Assembly: GCA_037954235.1 (NCBI GenBank)
Contig: JBBMOA010000004.1
Coordinates: 4,725,001-4,789,000 of the forward strand
Reading direction: 5' to 3'
Source: Aulostomus chinensis
Lineage: Eukaryota; Chordata; Actinopteri; Syngnathiformes; Aulostomidae
DNA: 64,000 nucleotides
Every line of letters starts with the position of its first letter. Position 1 is the first letter of the stretch. The position numbers and the translations under genes are program-made. Below the pieces are notes generated by a model. The model was not told the origin of the DNA, ran no database searches, and saw only the letters and a program-made list of their open reading frames with translations. Positions 48,551 through 61,512 of this stretch are shown in pieces.

Positions 48551-50441
48551 CTAGTGTTTCGTCCTTTCAGGTCTTGGTGAAATCATTAACAGACTATTCG
48601 TTTGATGTCGTGTTATTGGTCAGATTGAGGACCAGATGGATGCAGATGGTCACATTTTGGTGGAAGTAACCATTTGGAGAGATGTTTCGATTTAATAAAG
48701 TCTAATTATCTTAACTTACATGTATTTTAATTCCAAACTCCACTTGTAGGTTATAACATCTCTGACATCAGGGCTTCTTTTACCACTACTAGCGTTACCG
48801 TTCAAGCCCACTTTTCCAAGTTTCCAATGGTTCGTTTTTCTTCAGATATTAGCTGTGTTACTGCATTTATTTGGAGCATGAGACTAATTCATGAAACAGT
48901 GGTGTAGATTCTCCAAGTCTGGACCCTAGACTCTTCTGTCCTATCGTCTTTGTCTCCAGGTTGATTGGATCGATTGCACAGGCAATAATGGGCCTCATTG
49001 TTGCAAATATTTGTCCATAACTTCAATCATTACTGTATGTTCTAACTTGTTTGAGTATTTTAGCAGGCTAACAAGAACAGCTTCATTGATATTTTCATCT
49101 CCACAACATGTAAGTGGGTAACATGGCAATTTTACATTGAGGGAAAGGTGAGACAGCTGTGCTAGTGAGTGACTGTGTTTTCTGGGTATTTACCACCATT
49201 TGTTCAGGTACTTTTCACAGTGTGCAACTGCAGCTCGTGGGTGTGGCACCACAATCGCAGTAGCAAACCGTACCAAGCCTTCAAAATCTTAACTGAAATC
49301 ACCAGTTGAGCCTCCAGTGGCATTCACGTGAAATGTTAGACCGCAGCGCCGCGACCAGAACGCTGAGGGATTGTGTGACTTTGCCTCAGGTACAAACACA
49401 GACAGGCATCAAAGAGAACAGCGCCACATGTTCTTGGTGTGATCGTGTGTGTGTGTGTTTATGAGCGTGCATGTCCACACGCTTACACTGTATGTCCTCG
49501 CACCTGTGTGTCAGTGTCTTTTTATGAGCGCGTGAACAGGGGTGTTCTCCCACCCCAACGGCACTTTTCCCCCTCCTGTGTTCGCCTCATGATCAAAGCT
49601 TCTGCTTTGCCATCGCTCCTTTTGATGCTGGAGCAAAATGGAGCCTGTTCAGGTTTTGATTTCTTCATCCATTGAGTTCCATAAAGGCCAGGCCACCTCG
49701 TCCTCCAGAGCCCAGTGGACAGGGGGGGAGGAGAGAGCCGCGGCAGGACCCTGGAAGTCCCCCGCCTGCAGGCCTGTCTGCCGAGCCTCCTGGACATCAG
49801 AGGCGACAGTTTCACATATAAACTTGGGTGTAATTTTAACAGCTTCTGTGCAGTTTTAGCACATCTGAAGCACTCAAGTGGAAATCCAGGAAGAGAGTGA
49901 AGCAGGTTTCTGGACTGAGGGTGTTTCTAAAGGTCACTTCTCTTTTTATACGTTCCATATTTGAGATGAATTTGACTTTAGATAAGAAAAGACTGTCCAC
50001 TACTACATTAGCTGAGCTACAGTGGACTACTTGCTGTATTTGGGAAAGTTGCTATAAAAATATTGAACTCTCATGCATGAATAAAAGCTCCTCAGCCCGA
50101 CTCACCTGACAAAGACCCTCGTGGGTCTGTACTGGCATCACTCCCCAGGGAATCGGGCAGATTTGGGTCTGATTCACCACGTCACATTATTGTTCAAGTG
50201 GTTTTCATTTGCTCTTCCTGTGTCTCAGTTGTTTAAATATTAAAAGTGCACAGGACATGTCAGACTGCGGTGCCTTCTGAGTGTTCCCCAGCAGATTTCA
50301 TGCCTCTGTGACATAGTTCTTTCCTGTTTTAATCGCTTATGTAACAACTAACGTTAGAGAAAAATAATGAAACATTCACACATAAGACCCTAATAGTGGC
50401 CGTGTAGATGAGACACAGGTGAACTTTGCGTTAGCTTTGAA

Positions 50442-50446
<5 letters not shown>

Positions 50447-50480
<34 letters not shown>
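50447..50480 (+). repeat. (GT)17 microsatellite
   Basis: 34 bp, perfect. Confidence 0.97.
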
Positions 50481-50483
<3 letters not shown>

Positions 50484-51319
50484 CGCATTTTGGATTTGAA
50501 AGACCAGCCTTTATTTTCTCTTAAGCGTCCAACTTCTGGTGTGAATATCATGGAGCCTATAGCCATTTTAGGCATTTAATTTTAAACTGTTGGAGGTTTT
50601 TGATCTGTTGTTTTCGGATGACTTTTGATACATCAACGTACATAAAATCTCATATTTGTATTTTGTTTCTTCATCTCAGAATTGATTCAACGTGGTTTTT
50701 TATCAAATTTCCTGAAAATACTTGTTCTCATGGAGAAAGACAACGTGTCCCCCCCCCCCCCCCACACTCTTTTTTTAAATCAACTCCTCACGAAGATAAA
50801 ATCTAGAAAACAAAAAGAGTAGAGGCAGTGCTGGGATTTGTAACAACTGCTGAATTGCTCGCGTATGATCTTTTTTTTCTTGGAAAAGGCACAGTTGTGT
50901 GGAAAATTAATATTATTTGGTTGAATAGAAAATAGAAGGTCTAGTTAGATAATGGACCGTAAGCATAATTAGCTCTTAAAATATTATTCATATGTTTCGT
51001 TCTGTTCTGCTGCACCATCAGTTCTTACTGCAATTCAATTAATGTTCCACGACACCGCTGACCGAATGCATCACATAAATGGCCTCGCGATGAAAGAGAC
51101 ACATTTATTTTAGTTACATTATGAATAACATTTCTTTTAGTTATTTGTGATGCTAGATAATTACTTTAAGCTCACAGTCATGAGCATGAACGCTTTTTAT
51201 TTGAGTGAGAAATTAGATGAACTAGCGATATACAGAGTGGACAGTAGACTCGTGACATTTGCTTTACTTTATTTTATTAAATCCACTCGTCTAAACAGGG
51301 ACCTCTCTCTCTTGCACCG

Positions 51320-51321
<2 letters not shown>

Positions 51322-51375
<54 letters not shown>
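51322..51375 (+). repeat. (AC)27 microsatellite
   Basis: 54 bp, perfect; about 270 bp before the TA array. Confidence 0.98.
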
Positions 51376-51380
<5 letters not shown>

Positions 51381-51643
51381 TGCTGTCATAAAGAGGTTGC
51401 AGAGTTCACATTGGGAGGTGGCTCAGCGTATCACTGGAACACTTGGGCGCTCCTCATGCATTTATTTAATGGTGTGAGTAGATGTGCGACCCCCTGGCAC
51501 ATGTGCATTATAAATACGTGCAACACTCTTCCTGCCATTAGCACATTGTCTTTCTCCTCCCGGGCACCGTGTCTGGATGTGAGTGCATCTGAGTATTTCC
51601 TTTAATAGCAAAGATAACGACCAGATGCGCTTATAATAAGCAG

Positions 51644-51647
<4 letters not shown>

Positions 51648-51735
<88 letters not shown>
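51648..51735. repeat. (TA)44 dinucleotide array
   Basis: 88 bp of uninterrupted alternating TA. It is self-complementary and prone to cruciform extrusion and length change. Confidence 0.98.
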
Positions 51736-51739
<4 letters not shown>

Positions 51740-51841
51740 GATTGCTGTCAGTGAGACTAGAACACTGGTTTCAGATCAGATTCAGGACTTTTCAGCTTGT
51801 TTGACTGATGTCATACGCCAACACTACATGTGACATATGCT

Positions 51842-51935
51842 CCATCCATCCGTGGTCTGTACCATTTGTCCTGTTGCAGGCACCTGGAGCCTATCCCAGC
51901 TATCTATGGGAAGTTCTTTGGGCCGGCTGACAGAT
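51842..51935 (-). mobile_element. Fragment of the SINE/L2-type 3' end
   Basis: Begins CCATCCATCC (reverse of the GGAT tail) followed by CTGGAGCCTATCCCAGCT. It is strongly decayed downstream. It lies 107 bp from the AT array. Confidence 0.55.
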
Positions 51936-52474
51936 TGGAACCCAGTGACATATATTAGGAACTGTAATCCTCCCAAACCAGAAGGTGGTTTTTAATATGC
52001 ACCTAAAGGCAGCGCGCCAGCCACCATTAAACAACACGTGAGAGGAAAACCGTTGTTCTCCCTCCGGGATGGGGTTTTACTGCACAGCCACGATCAATCT
52101 TTCATCCGTGTTCATGTTCAGTTCATGCTTCTTACTGAACGAGTAGTTGACTTGTTGGTTGTTATGATCTTATCAAAAGATTTTTCAATTTTCATAATCA
52201 CAGGTGCCAGTTACCCCAGTACCCTTAAGACTGTAACACCCTCAACTGCATAGTCCACATGAAATAATACAATCTTTATGTTAAATTAGACTCAAGTGAA
52301 AATAGCCATCTGTCTTTTTATGTGTGAATCTAAAGTTACACTGGCCGAAAAGGACACCACACCCTGGTTTAATCAGTGCTCCCCCAGAAGATGGTTGATG
52401 CTCCAGCTATCAGCGTTGATGCCAACGTGGTCATTTGTGATGCTTTCGATCCATCGGCAGGTTTACATGCGTGA

Positions 52475-52476
<2 letters not shown>

Positions 52477-52513
<37 letters not shown>
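52477..52513 (+). repeat. (AG)18 microsatellite
   Basis: 37 bp polypurine run, followed by a short G-rich stretch; could form a triplex (H-DNA). Confidence 0.97.
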
Positions 52514-52519
<6 letters not shown>

Positions 52520-53789
52520 GTGGGGGGTACAAGTTCAAGGGTCCAAGATTAACAAATACACTTAAATGACAACATGTTGAGTGGCAGCAGCTGCGAGTGA
52601 CCTACTGGGGTCTGATGTCTCTATTTATAGACACTGTAGACATCCATAATAGGCCACTAAAAACCATCTCAGTATTAACCCACAGCCTATTTCGCAGTAT
52701 CACTGCACGAGTGTTGGAGGTGTGAACAAGCATGGAGCAACATCAAGAATCTAAAGCAGTGTAATGGGGAAGACAATGTGCTGCTATGGCATGCCCCTGC
52801 TAATCTCCCGTAGCCTCAGGGGAATGGTTCTCGCGCTGAAGCACAAAATGTACTAGAAGAGAGAGTGAGAGGTGAGAAATGGGGGTGGGAAGGAGAGGGA
52901 AGCAGTAGAGGTGAGGAAAGTCAAAATGGCAAGAGAGATCAGGAACAAATCCATATCTCTCCGGTGTCCTGCTCAAAGACAAGCTGAGCTGGCAGGATAT
53001 TTCTCTGATAGTGGACACACAGATAGATAAACCTTGGCCACGCCTTCACGTGTCCCCAAGTTGTCTCTCATTGCGTTTGCCCTCCCACTGTTGACAAGAA
53101 TCCACTGTGAATTCTGTTGAATGTCAATACGATGAAGTCCTCTGTTGTGATATGGCAACAAACACAGCAGGGAGTACGCATGGGTTACCGTAACTGATGT
53201 AGACCCAGGTCACGTGTGACCTGCTGCCATAATAGTTCTGTTGACATTACAGTACACACGCGCGCAAATGGGAAAATTCCAGCATCAGGTTTGCTTTAGT
53301 ACGCCAACAACACCATACAGGAACCGTCAATCAGTCATTAAGTGACTAACTAACATGAAGGTCAGACAGAGAGGTTAAAGGTCAAGCAGGATGGGAAGGT
53401 TGCCAGTACAAACTATGGAGTGGCTGCAAATTCAGCAGAGGAACTTTGCGTTGGTAAGCTACTCTTAATACGGATGATGTCTACGGCTGAGAAGACAACT
53501 AGTCATCGTCCTTCCTCACTATGTGAGTTATCTAGCGTCTTCAACTGGACCAGTCTCACTTTACCACAAACCCTGTTGACCAGTTTCCTTACTTCATTTG
53601 GAATGATTGCAATTATTGACGTCTGTTTCTGGAGCTCCTCCGCCGTTGCAGTCGGATGCATGGTTGGTCTTTGTCCCGCCCTTCCTCAACTGTGACTGGA
53701 TTTTAAATATGACACTGACGAGCACCGTGCTTTACACAAAGTTTAATGTTTTTTTCAATCTGAAATGCCACATCGTGGTTGTTTGCCCC

Positions 53790-54140
53790 CAAAAACGATG
53801 TTCACCTTTGACCACCAAATTTTTTTCAGGTTGTTCTCAAGTCCCAGTGACGGTTTTAGGTAGCAGTGACATTTGAATCTTTTCAGTTCAAGTTTCAGTC
53901 CCAGTGGACATTTGGGGCACATTGGGAGAGACCCTTTCAAGGTGTTCTAGAGATACAATATTTATGTGAGGTGTTAATGACCTTGAACTTTGACCATTAA
54001 AATCTTTTCAGATCATCCTTCGGTCCCAGTAGATGTTAACAAATCTGAAAAAACTTCCACAAAGTGTTCCCAGAGATATCAGGCAATACAGGACACATAT
54101 TCAGATGTACAGAAGGTACGGACAACCTGAGAACAGAGTG
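53790..54140 (+). repeat. Interspersed repeat with internal 'ctttgaccacc' units
   Basis: Two to three degenerate units of about 120-190 bp each carry CTTTGACC, then CTTTTCAG/TCCCAGT and GTGTTC..AGAGATA. This wording is common in teleost genomes. A smaller relative with GACTTTGACCTTTGACCACC lies at 4355-4400. No coding potential. Confidence 0.55.
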
Positions 54141-56004
54141 CCTACGGTTCATGGCTGTTGCTAGCACACAGGCACGACCACAGTATAGCAAGACTTTTAG
54201 CTGCCTGTTTCAGCATATTCAAGGTGTAAAAATCGCGTAGTTACGAAACTTCGCTTCAGTGACCGGCGGCTGGGCCTCTCTGCTCTGTGACTGATCCCCT
54301 TGCGGAGGTTGTCGCACTGCCTTATCGGCGTCCATGTACGAGGGGCAGCTTGAACAGCTGATTTTCGATGTTGCTGCATGACATGCGAGTCAAAAATAAC
54401 ACAACAGCGGGAATTTCCGACAAGCAACTGTGGTCTCTCTTTGTGAAATCTTGTGTAACACTCAGTGCTTATGATACCACAGAAAACTCCAACAGAAAAC
54501 CATGACTACAAGTGTTTTGTACTTTGTGTTTCCAAGGAAGAAACCTGCTGATAGAGAGCATATGATATCCAGGACAGACGATTACTCAGGCCTCGAGGTG
54601 AGATTGTTTTATCAGCTGCTGTTTCGAGTGTCCACCTGATGTGACCAACGTCAAAAATCTTGCTCTGGGTCTCCAATTCCATCATCTGTGCTTCAATGTG
54701 AGATAATCTTATATAACTACTAAAGTGAGGAGTAATTGTTAAAGATTATCAACGTATTCCTCCAGCCTGTTTCAGTTATAATAACTCTTCAAGTCCTACT
54801 TTATATCAGTCTATTGTGACAGAGTTACTTTGGTTGCACTTGTGAATGGAAGAGGTGTGTGTGCTCAGCAAACCCTCGCAGGGTTAAACAAAACAAAAAA
54901 AAGAAGCAAAATAAGTCCTTAAGGTGGAGAGAAGTTGGTTCAAGGAGTGTCCTAATTCCTGGGGATATCCCTGTCTAAGCTGTTTAAACATACGGTAGCT
55001 AAGACGTGACTCATGTATTGTAACTATGGTTGTTTAAACCGACAATGACACACCACTGTACATTGTGGAGCGCTAACGCAAATCGGTGATGATTCATAAG
55101 CTGAGTCAATCAAATCAACAATGGCGTCAAAGTAGGATATTGAAGGAGCATTCAAAGGGATTGTTTGATTTTGTGAATTGCAGAGTTGGAGTTTAAAGTA
55201 GATGAGAAAAATTGCGGTGCGATGAAGGAATTTCAAATGCTGGACCCTGCTCAACAAGAAGCCCCTTCTTACTCTGGTAGCATTTATAGCCACGGCTCAA
55301 CTGCATCAGCTTCCATTATTCATGGCTCCCTCAGCGGCTTCAGCCCGGACGGGGATGCTCACCTTAGATGTTCCGCATTCGTCCGCAGCCATGCTTACTA
55401 ACGCGGCATCAGAAACCGAGGGTGAACACACTAACCTGACTTCTTTTTAGATGGCAGTTTTATCGGCTGTACGAAAGCGTGACAGCAAGGGGGATTTTTC
55501 ACAGAGATTTATGTGAGAGCAGACAAGTGGATCAGTATTTAGATTTATCTGCTGCTTTATGAATCCCTGAGGTGGACTCTGTAACTGAGTGAGTGAAGGG
55601 AAGCTGGGTCATTGCCAAGCTTATCCCAGGGTGCACCAACTTTTGCACAAAGTAAGATCAAATCAGGTTTTTTACATTGCTCCGTGGGTAAATTTACGGC
55701 CTTTGTTTGAATTAATTATTCTTTGTGAAAGTGATGCTCCAACTACCAAATACACTCTTTCGAAGCTCTACGACCAAATTCACAGCTAAATATATCTTTT
55801 TAAGTTGTTGAAGCTCACTTTTCACATCAACATATTTTGAGTCGTAGTTATAAGTACGGCACCAGATGATCTTTAACTCATGTGATTGATCATCTGCTTC
55901 TGTCTGCCGTCTCCAGACGGTGAGCAATTTATCGATACTTGGCCAACAGAAAGTACTTTCTGAAGACGCCTTAACATTTTTAGCAAGTAGATGTTACTTA
56001 TACT

Positions 56005-56751
56005 TTGGGGTGAGTGATATGGCATAAATATCATATCACGATTTTTCAATAAAAAAATCACGATCTCGTTTTATCGTGATTCTTTTTACATTGATTTTTG
56101 AGACTAATTTGCAAGTTTCTGGTCAGTGCAACCAAACCATTTCTGTTTGTAAAACAGACCTTAAAGAAAAAAAAACAAACAATTTAGGCCAAAGAACCTT
56201 TCTGAACAGATTTTAATTTAAATCGTTGCAGTTTTGCCAACATGTGCAAAGGACGTACACATACTAAAAGTGATGAAACAAATTCGTCATGTTGCTATCC
56301 GACGTGCGAACCGTCTCTGTGCAAACTTTGCAAATTACCTTAGTTTGCGCTTTGTCGTTTGGGGAAAAGCCAAACCAACTTCATATAATGGAAGCGGAGT
56401 TTTTCTTTGCGACCACCTCCTCCCTCTGGCTTTCAGCCATGGCTCTCCATGTGGCTACTGCTACACACAAAAATAAGGAGGAAGGTGAGAAATTGCGTCA
56501 CTGCCTGTAGTTCGCTATGATTGGTCGGTCAGGTTGACGATTCATCTGGTGCGTCAGCGCATCAGCATAGAACTGCAATTTATAGAATAGTAGTCTACAC
56601 AGTGGTAGATCCTGTTTCAACACCCCGCTCAAACAGCGGAGTCACAGAACGCACGAGGCGCGCGAACGATCCATACGATCTCCTCACTTTGGCAGATCGT
56701 CTACATGTCCTAATCCTTCACGATCTAATATTGTCATATCGCACACCCCTA
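56005..56751. mobile_element. hAT-like MITE, 747 bp
   Basis: Flanked by the perfect octamer CTTATACT (55997-56004 and 56752-56759). Terminal inverted repeats are TTGGGGTGAGTGATATGG (left) and TAGGGGTGTGCGATATGA (right, reverse complement). Sub-terminal regions repeat CACGAT and ATATCAC motifs. No transposase-like frame is present. It is a different family from the 22-28 kb elements. Confidence 0.85.
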
Positions 56752-56999
56752 CTTATACTCCTGACGAAACTACGCGTTTCGTCAAGGTGACGGAAACGTG
56801 GCTTATTGGTAGTGAGTAAAATTCACCTGGTGTGTACATTCATTGTCATTGTCCTCTCCCTCACAGTTCATTTTCGAGTGTTTTGTATTTGTACACACAC
56901 TCAGTCATTCATGTTCCTGCTGCTTTGCTCATAAATTCAGATGTAAAAGTTCCCTTTCATTGTGTGCCAAATTTGCCCAGAGACTTGGTTGCCAGTAAA

Positions 57000-57034
57000 C
57001 ACACACACACACACACACACACATACACACACAC
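57000..57034 (+). repeat. (CA)n microsatellite, one TA break
   Basis: About 35 bp. Confidence 0.95.
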
Positions 57035-57802
57035 AAACTTGTATAAGGTGACACCTTGGAGCAGAGGGTGAGATCTGCTCCGGGATGTCGGACGTCTCGG
57101 TGAGAATGACGACCTGTGTGATTTCCCTCGGCTGAGGCAGGCCCATACCTGCATGTGACTGACTTGCGCGGCTGCACCAAGTATGCACCTTGTGTGTTTG
57201 TATTGTGTATTTGATCCAGCATGAGTCAATCTATATCTATTACACAATCCCTAAAAGAACACTTTGTTCATTTGAGTTCAGTTTAGTGAGTTTACACACT
57301 GCTGGGGCGTCTGATGATTCCATTCCTGCCAAAATGAATTGACTTACCAAACTATGGGCCTTTTAAAATGTCACTGCTATATTTATCCAGTGTGAGACAC
57401 AGTGTGTCTCTGTCTGTCCTCTTTGAGAATGGGGTCTGGAACAGCACCAACGTGAACCAAAAGAAGGCCAAAAACACAGCTAGACTGACTGACTGTTTTA
57501 TTGGGGCGCCAACATGTCAGAGGCTGTGATTATTATGTTACTTAAAAGCACACACCCCCCCCCCAACCCATGTGCCACTGCTTGATTTCACAACTTAATC
57601 CTTGGCTGGCATCAGAGCTGATCTGAGCTCAGTTAAATCAAATCTAAATTGAAGTAAAAAACATGTATCCTTTATGAGCCTTCGTAAAGAATATATTCAA
57701 CCGCGGCTGTCGCGGGGCTTTGGTGGAGTACCAGCCCTCCCATGTGTCTATTTAAGTCAAATTTGTGTCCGTAATCTCTGGAGGAAGTCACAACGCTACT
57801 AA

Positions 57803-58269
57803 GGCCCCGTTTACACATAGCCGGGTATTTACAAAAACAGATGTTTTCCCCCCTCTACGTTTTCAAAAATAACATCGTTGAAACCAGACCGTTTTCAAAA
57901 TATCTTCATTTACACAAACCCGCATTAATACGCTGTTAAGAGCTGCTATGAGCATGCCAAACCTATAGGTGGCAGTGTAACGGGAAGCATAAAGTCATGC
58001 TAGCCAGTCTGAATCTTAAAAAAAAACAACAACAACGAATGACACGAGTTACTTCCCGTTACTTCCGCGATGGCACGTGATGCTCTGAACCCTAAGTGTA
58101 TGTTTCCCCCTGTTTCCATGCAAACATGAAAACGGAGATTTTCAAAATCTCCACTTTGGCCGGAGTTTTCAGACATGATTGTTTTCGGTGACTTGAAGCT
58201 TCGTTTTCATGTAAACAAAAGACCAAAACACATGGAAACATCGCCGTTTTGCATCGTGTAAACGGGGCC
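57803..58269. mobile_element. PIF/Harbinger-like MITE, 467 bp
   Basis: Perfect 14-bp inverted ends: GGCCCCGTTTACAC at the left and GTGTAAACGGGGCC at the right. They are flanked by TAA at 57800-57802 and 58270-58272, the 3-bp TWA-type duplication of PIF/Harbinger elements. Further inward, AAAACGGAGATTTT and GTTTTCA motifs recur on both sides. It is non-coding. Superfamily is inferred from end and duplication size only. Confidence 0.85.
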
Positions 58270-58440
58270 TAAGAGTTGCAAGACATTTAATTGGAGCAAG
58301 AAAATGCTTCAGTCCTTCATCACATACACACATCTCATCATGTCTTTGGACTGTGTGTGAGGAATTTTTCATGTATTCTGCTATTTTTCCCTACACACCT
58401 GCCTCCGGGACTTCGGAAGTGCGCATCAGCCTGAAGTTTA

Positions 58441-58920
58441 GTTTGTATCCTCTGACATAAATCAAACATGGTTCTCTGCCAGAGAACATCCATATCGGGA
58501 GTGAGTTGCTGCACCAAGTGGAGGAATTTTTGAAGGAGTGAGGGTAAGACAAGCTGATCACCGGCGGTTCACACTTTTCACGTTCCAGCCATCACTTAAG
58601 GTCATGAAATGACCGAAAGAATGAGATTGCGGATGCATCGGCTGAAAAATAAGGTAGTTCTCTGTCAGAAAAGACCAAACTTTTCCGTCATGTCAACAAG
58701 AGTCATTTGAGGTGTGTCAGCCATCTGGATGTATCCTGTTGACGGTATTCCAGTCATGCTCAAATGATAAAAGGCTTCACGGCAGGTCCAGAACACCCTG
58801 GAGGAGTCATGTATCCATGTGTCCTGGGAGCACCTTGAGGTCTTTCAGTGGGATCTCAAGTGACTTACTGGGGAGAAGGTTACCTTGCTGTTCCTGCTGC
58901 CACCGTGAACCGCTCTGAGA
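58441..58920 (+). mobile_element. Decayed LINE 3' ORF2 end
   Basis: Segments such as GAGTGAGGGTAAGACA, ATGACCGAAAGAATGAGATT and CAGGTCCAGAACACCCTGGA line up in order with the common teleost non-LTR ORF2 C-terminus (ITERTR-type, then GRPRTRWRDYV-type; here HGRSRTPWRSHVS). Multiple frameshifts and gaps rule out function. It is followed by a (CAG)n run at 58926-58948. The clade is not assigned. Confidence 0.6.
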
Positions 58921-59848
58921 TAAGCAGCAGCAGCAGCAGCAGCAGCAGACGGACAAACGGGATATAACTCCAGCTGCTAGCTATCTACAACCGCTACAAC
59001 TTAAATTCACTTAAATCCGTGCCACCATTTCAAACTCTCCCTCATCCTACATTCAGGTTTCCTTCCTGCAGAGAAGCTCCATCATCCCCTCATCCCTCTG
59101 ACCCATTTATCTGCAGGACTGTACCCAGGTAAATCTGCACTGATATCATTACGTTCCCATTAAAGCCCCCCAGTGTATTCAGGGCAGACTAATCTAGGCC
59201 AAGCAGCCCTCCTACTCCTCAGAGAAGATTTCAGGAGGAAAACATGCTTTCGGACACAGATCCACTTTCACTGGGAGGGTAACAAAGCATTACCATGCCA
59301 GTCGAGTTAAACAGAACATGCATGGTTGAATGGTTGCACTTATTTGGAGAAGATTTCCAGTCGGAAGCCATTTCTCAAATGAATATATACTGATCTGGAG
59401 GGTAATGCTGACTGTATAGCTCTATGAGGCTGTTAAGTACCAATAAAAAGCAATGATGGTACTCTTCAATTTTATTGCACAGGTGCAATCGTATGTCATG
59501 TTGCATTTCTTGTGCAATTACGATGAAAAGCAAATAAAAACCCTGCACTGGGCCATTTTTTCAGCTTTAACAGCATAGTTTACACCGGCAGCGCCGCGGC
59601 ATGTGAGCACCTGCGTGTTTGCTGCCGTAAAATTCAGACTCCCTGACCCGTCTGTCAAGCCAGGCGCTTGTCCGAGGCTGACGTTTACATGTGGTCGGCT
59701 ATTAGCGTTCAAAATAAATATTGCCACGACAAAGATCAACAGTTGACAGTGAGCAGGTCCAGACGTCAGCAGCTACCACTCCCCTTCCTTTCTCCCTGTC
59801 TTGCTTTCTGGTCTGCCTCTGTGTCTGGTGTTCTTTCTCTGTCTCTCT

Positions 59849-59850
<2 letters not shown>

Positions 59851-59890
<40 letters not shown>
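59851..59890 (+). repeat. (TG)n microsatellite
   Basis: About 40 bp, ending in CGCGGTG. Confidence 0.97.
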
Positions 59891-59892
<2 letters not shown>

Positions 59893-60957
59893 GTGTACAA
59901 GGATGAAGCCAGGCAGTCAATTATGGCTAAAGCAAGGCGGAGCAGGAGTGTCAAAATGTCGTAAAGAGCACACAACCCACTGTCTGCAAAGACTGAGAGG
60001 GACAGGGACAGAGAGAGAGAGTGACAGAGAAAGTGTGTGTGTGTGGGGGAGGGGGGGGGACTGACACAGATTGACAAAATCAAAGAGGCCTGACAGAAAA
60101 AGAGAAGCACAGAAACAGGCTTAAAAGACACAAATGGAAGACAGGCAAAGTATGGAAAAGCCCCTGCATAGTACATTATATTAAAGGAACATTTCTCTTC
60201 GAGCGCATGGAGGATTTCCCCAAAAACCACGCTGAGAAGAATTTGACACTCTGCCACACACAGACACATGTTCACTAATGCGTTCACTTGCAACAGACTT
60301 ATGACTTCTTTTTTTTTTTTTTTTAAATATTGAACTGAACAAAAAAAAAAAAATCATCCATCAAATCCTATGCTAAGTCTGTTATAAAATACAAAAAGAC
60401 ATTAGTCCCCTGGAAAAGTCAATACTATGCTACAGGAAATTAAAACAGCAGGAACTTATTTAAGTTTTTTTTTTTTTTTTTTTTCAGTGTTGCACAAAGT
60501 TGAATTTCATTGAAATAACAAATTTATTCAGAAACCAAACCACAAGGGATTGGAGCTTCCCTCTATTCTGCTTCACTCTAGGAACATGAATGGAGTGTTT
60601 GTGTGTAATTGTAGAATCTGCAGAGCTGGTGGTTCTGAACCCAAGACCACCACCTCTGTCACTATGAGTGTGGGTGTGTTATTAAGTACAGTTCTATGGA
60701 AATGCTCTACAAATGCAGTCCACTGATGTAAAGATCCATTCCTGGCATTGATTCACCCCCCCCCCCCCCAAAAAAAAAATCCCCTGTTTATTCCAATTGG
60801 ATACTTTTCCAAGAAATTATATTTTTCATGTAGTAAAATGGTTCAGTTATATTTGCTATTATGTGTGGCATAGAAGGAGTCCTAAAACCTGGAGGTAAGT
60901 TCCCTCATCTCACTGTCAACTGTTTTCTAATTTTTTTTTCTCGCAACAATTAAAAAG

Positions 60958-61512
60958 GTACGAGCAAACAAGCAACAGAAGAAGGGTGAAGCAAGTTGTG
61001 GTGATGTTGCAGCTGCGTGTCAGTGCTAATTAGTGGTCTATTCATATCATAACGTTAGCTTCATGCTTCTAATGATAGCGCAAAGGCTCACGTGTTAGCC
61101 TGTCAACTGTTTCGCCTTGTCAACTGTGTTTTTAAATTTTCTTTGTGAAATACTCGATAAGATTAGATTAAGTATAAATACCATAGGTAATTACTCAAAC
61201 AAGAATTTCAAAGCACGTCTTTAAAATGGTAGTTGCTGACGAGCAACAGAAGAAGGGCGAAGTGAGTTGTGGTGATGTTGCATGTGAATGTTATAGTCTG
61301 TTCATAGCATAACGTTAGCTTCCTACTTTTAACGACAGCTCATAAGCATACATTAGCCTGTCAAGTGTTTAGCCTTGTCAACAACTTTTTAATTTTTTTT
61401 TGTGAATTACTAGATAAGCTTGAATTCTTAAGTATAAAGAAAGCTGTAGTTCATTCATAGGATAACATTAGCTTTGTGCTTCTAACTAAAGCACAAAGGC
61501 TCACATGTTAGC
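60958..61512 (+). repeat. Three-unit imperfect tandem duplication
   Basis: Unit 1 starts near 60971 with AGCAACAGAAGAAGGGTGAA and unit 2 at 61242 with AGCAACAGAAGAAGGGCGAA (271 bp apart). Both continue with GTTGTGGTGATGTTGCA, ATAACGTTAGCTTC and TTAGCCTGTCAA. A partial third unit (61446 on) has ATTCATAGGATAACATTAGC and GCACAAAGGCTCAC. No coding frame. Confidence 0.8.

Larger units (their letters stand above)
47687..55996. other. Intergenic, no gene recognised
   Basis: Contains simple repeats, the TA array, one SINE-tail fragment and the 53.8 kb repeat. No credible coding exon. Confidence 0.55.

Noticed and set aside
56234..56790. Small frames in the 56-kb element as a transposase
   Set aside because: Under 90 codons, no BED, RNase H or DDE motif, and one runs past the element end.
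59766..60293. 175-codon minus-strand frame
   Set aside because: Built from CA, GA and CT simple repeats (Thr-His and Leu-Ser runs).
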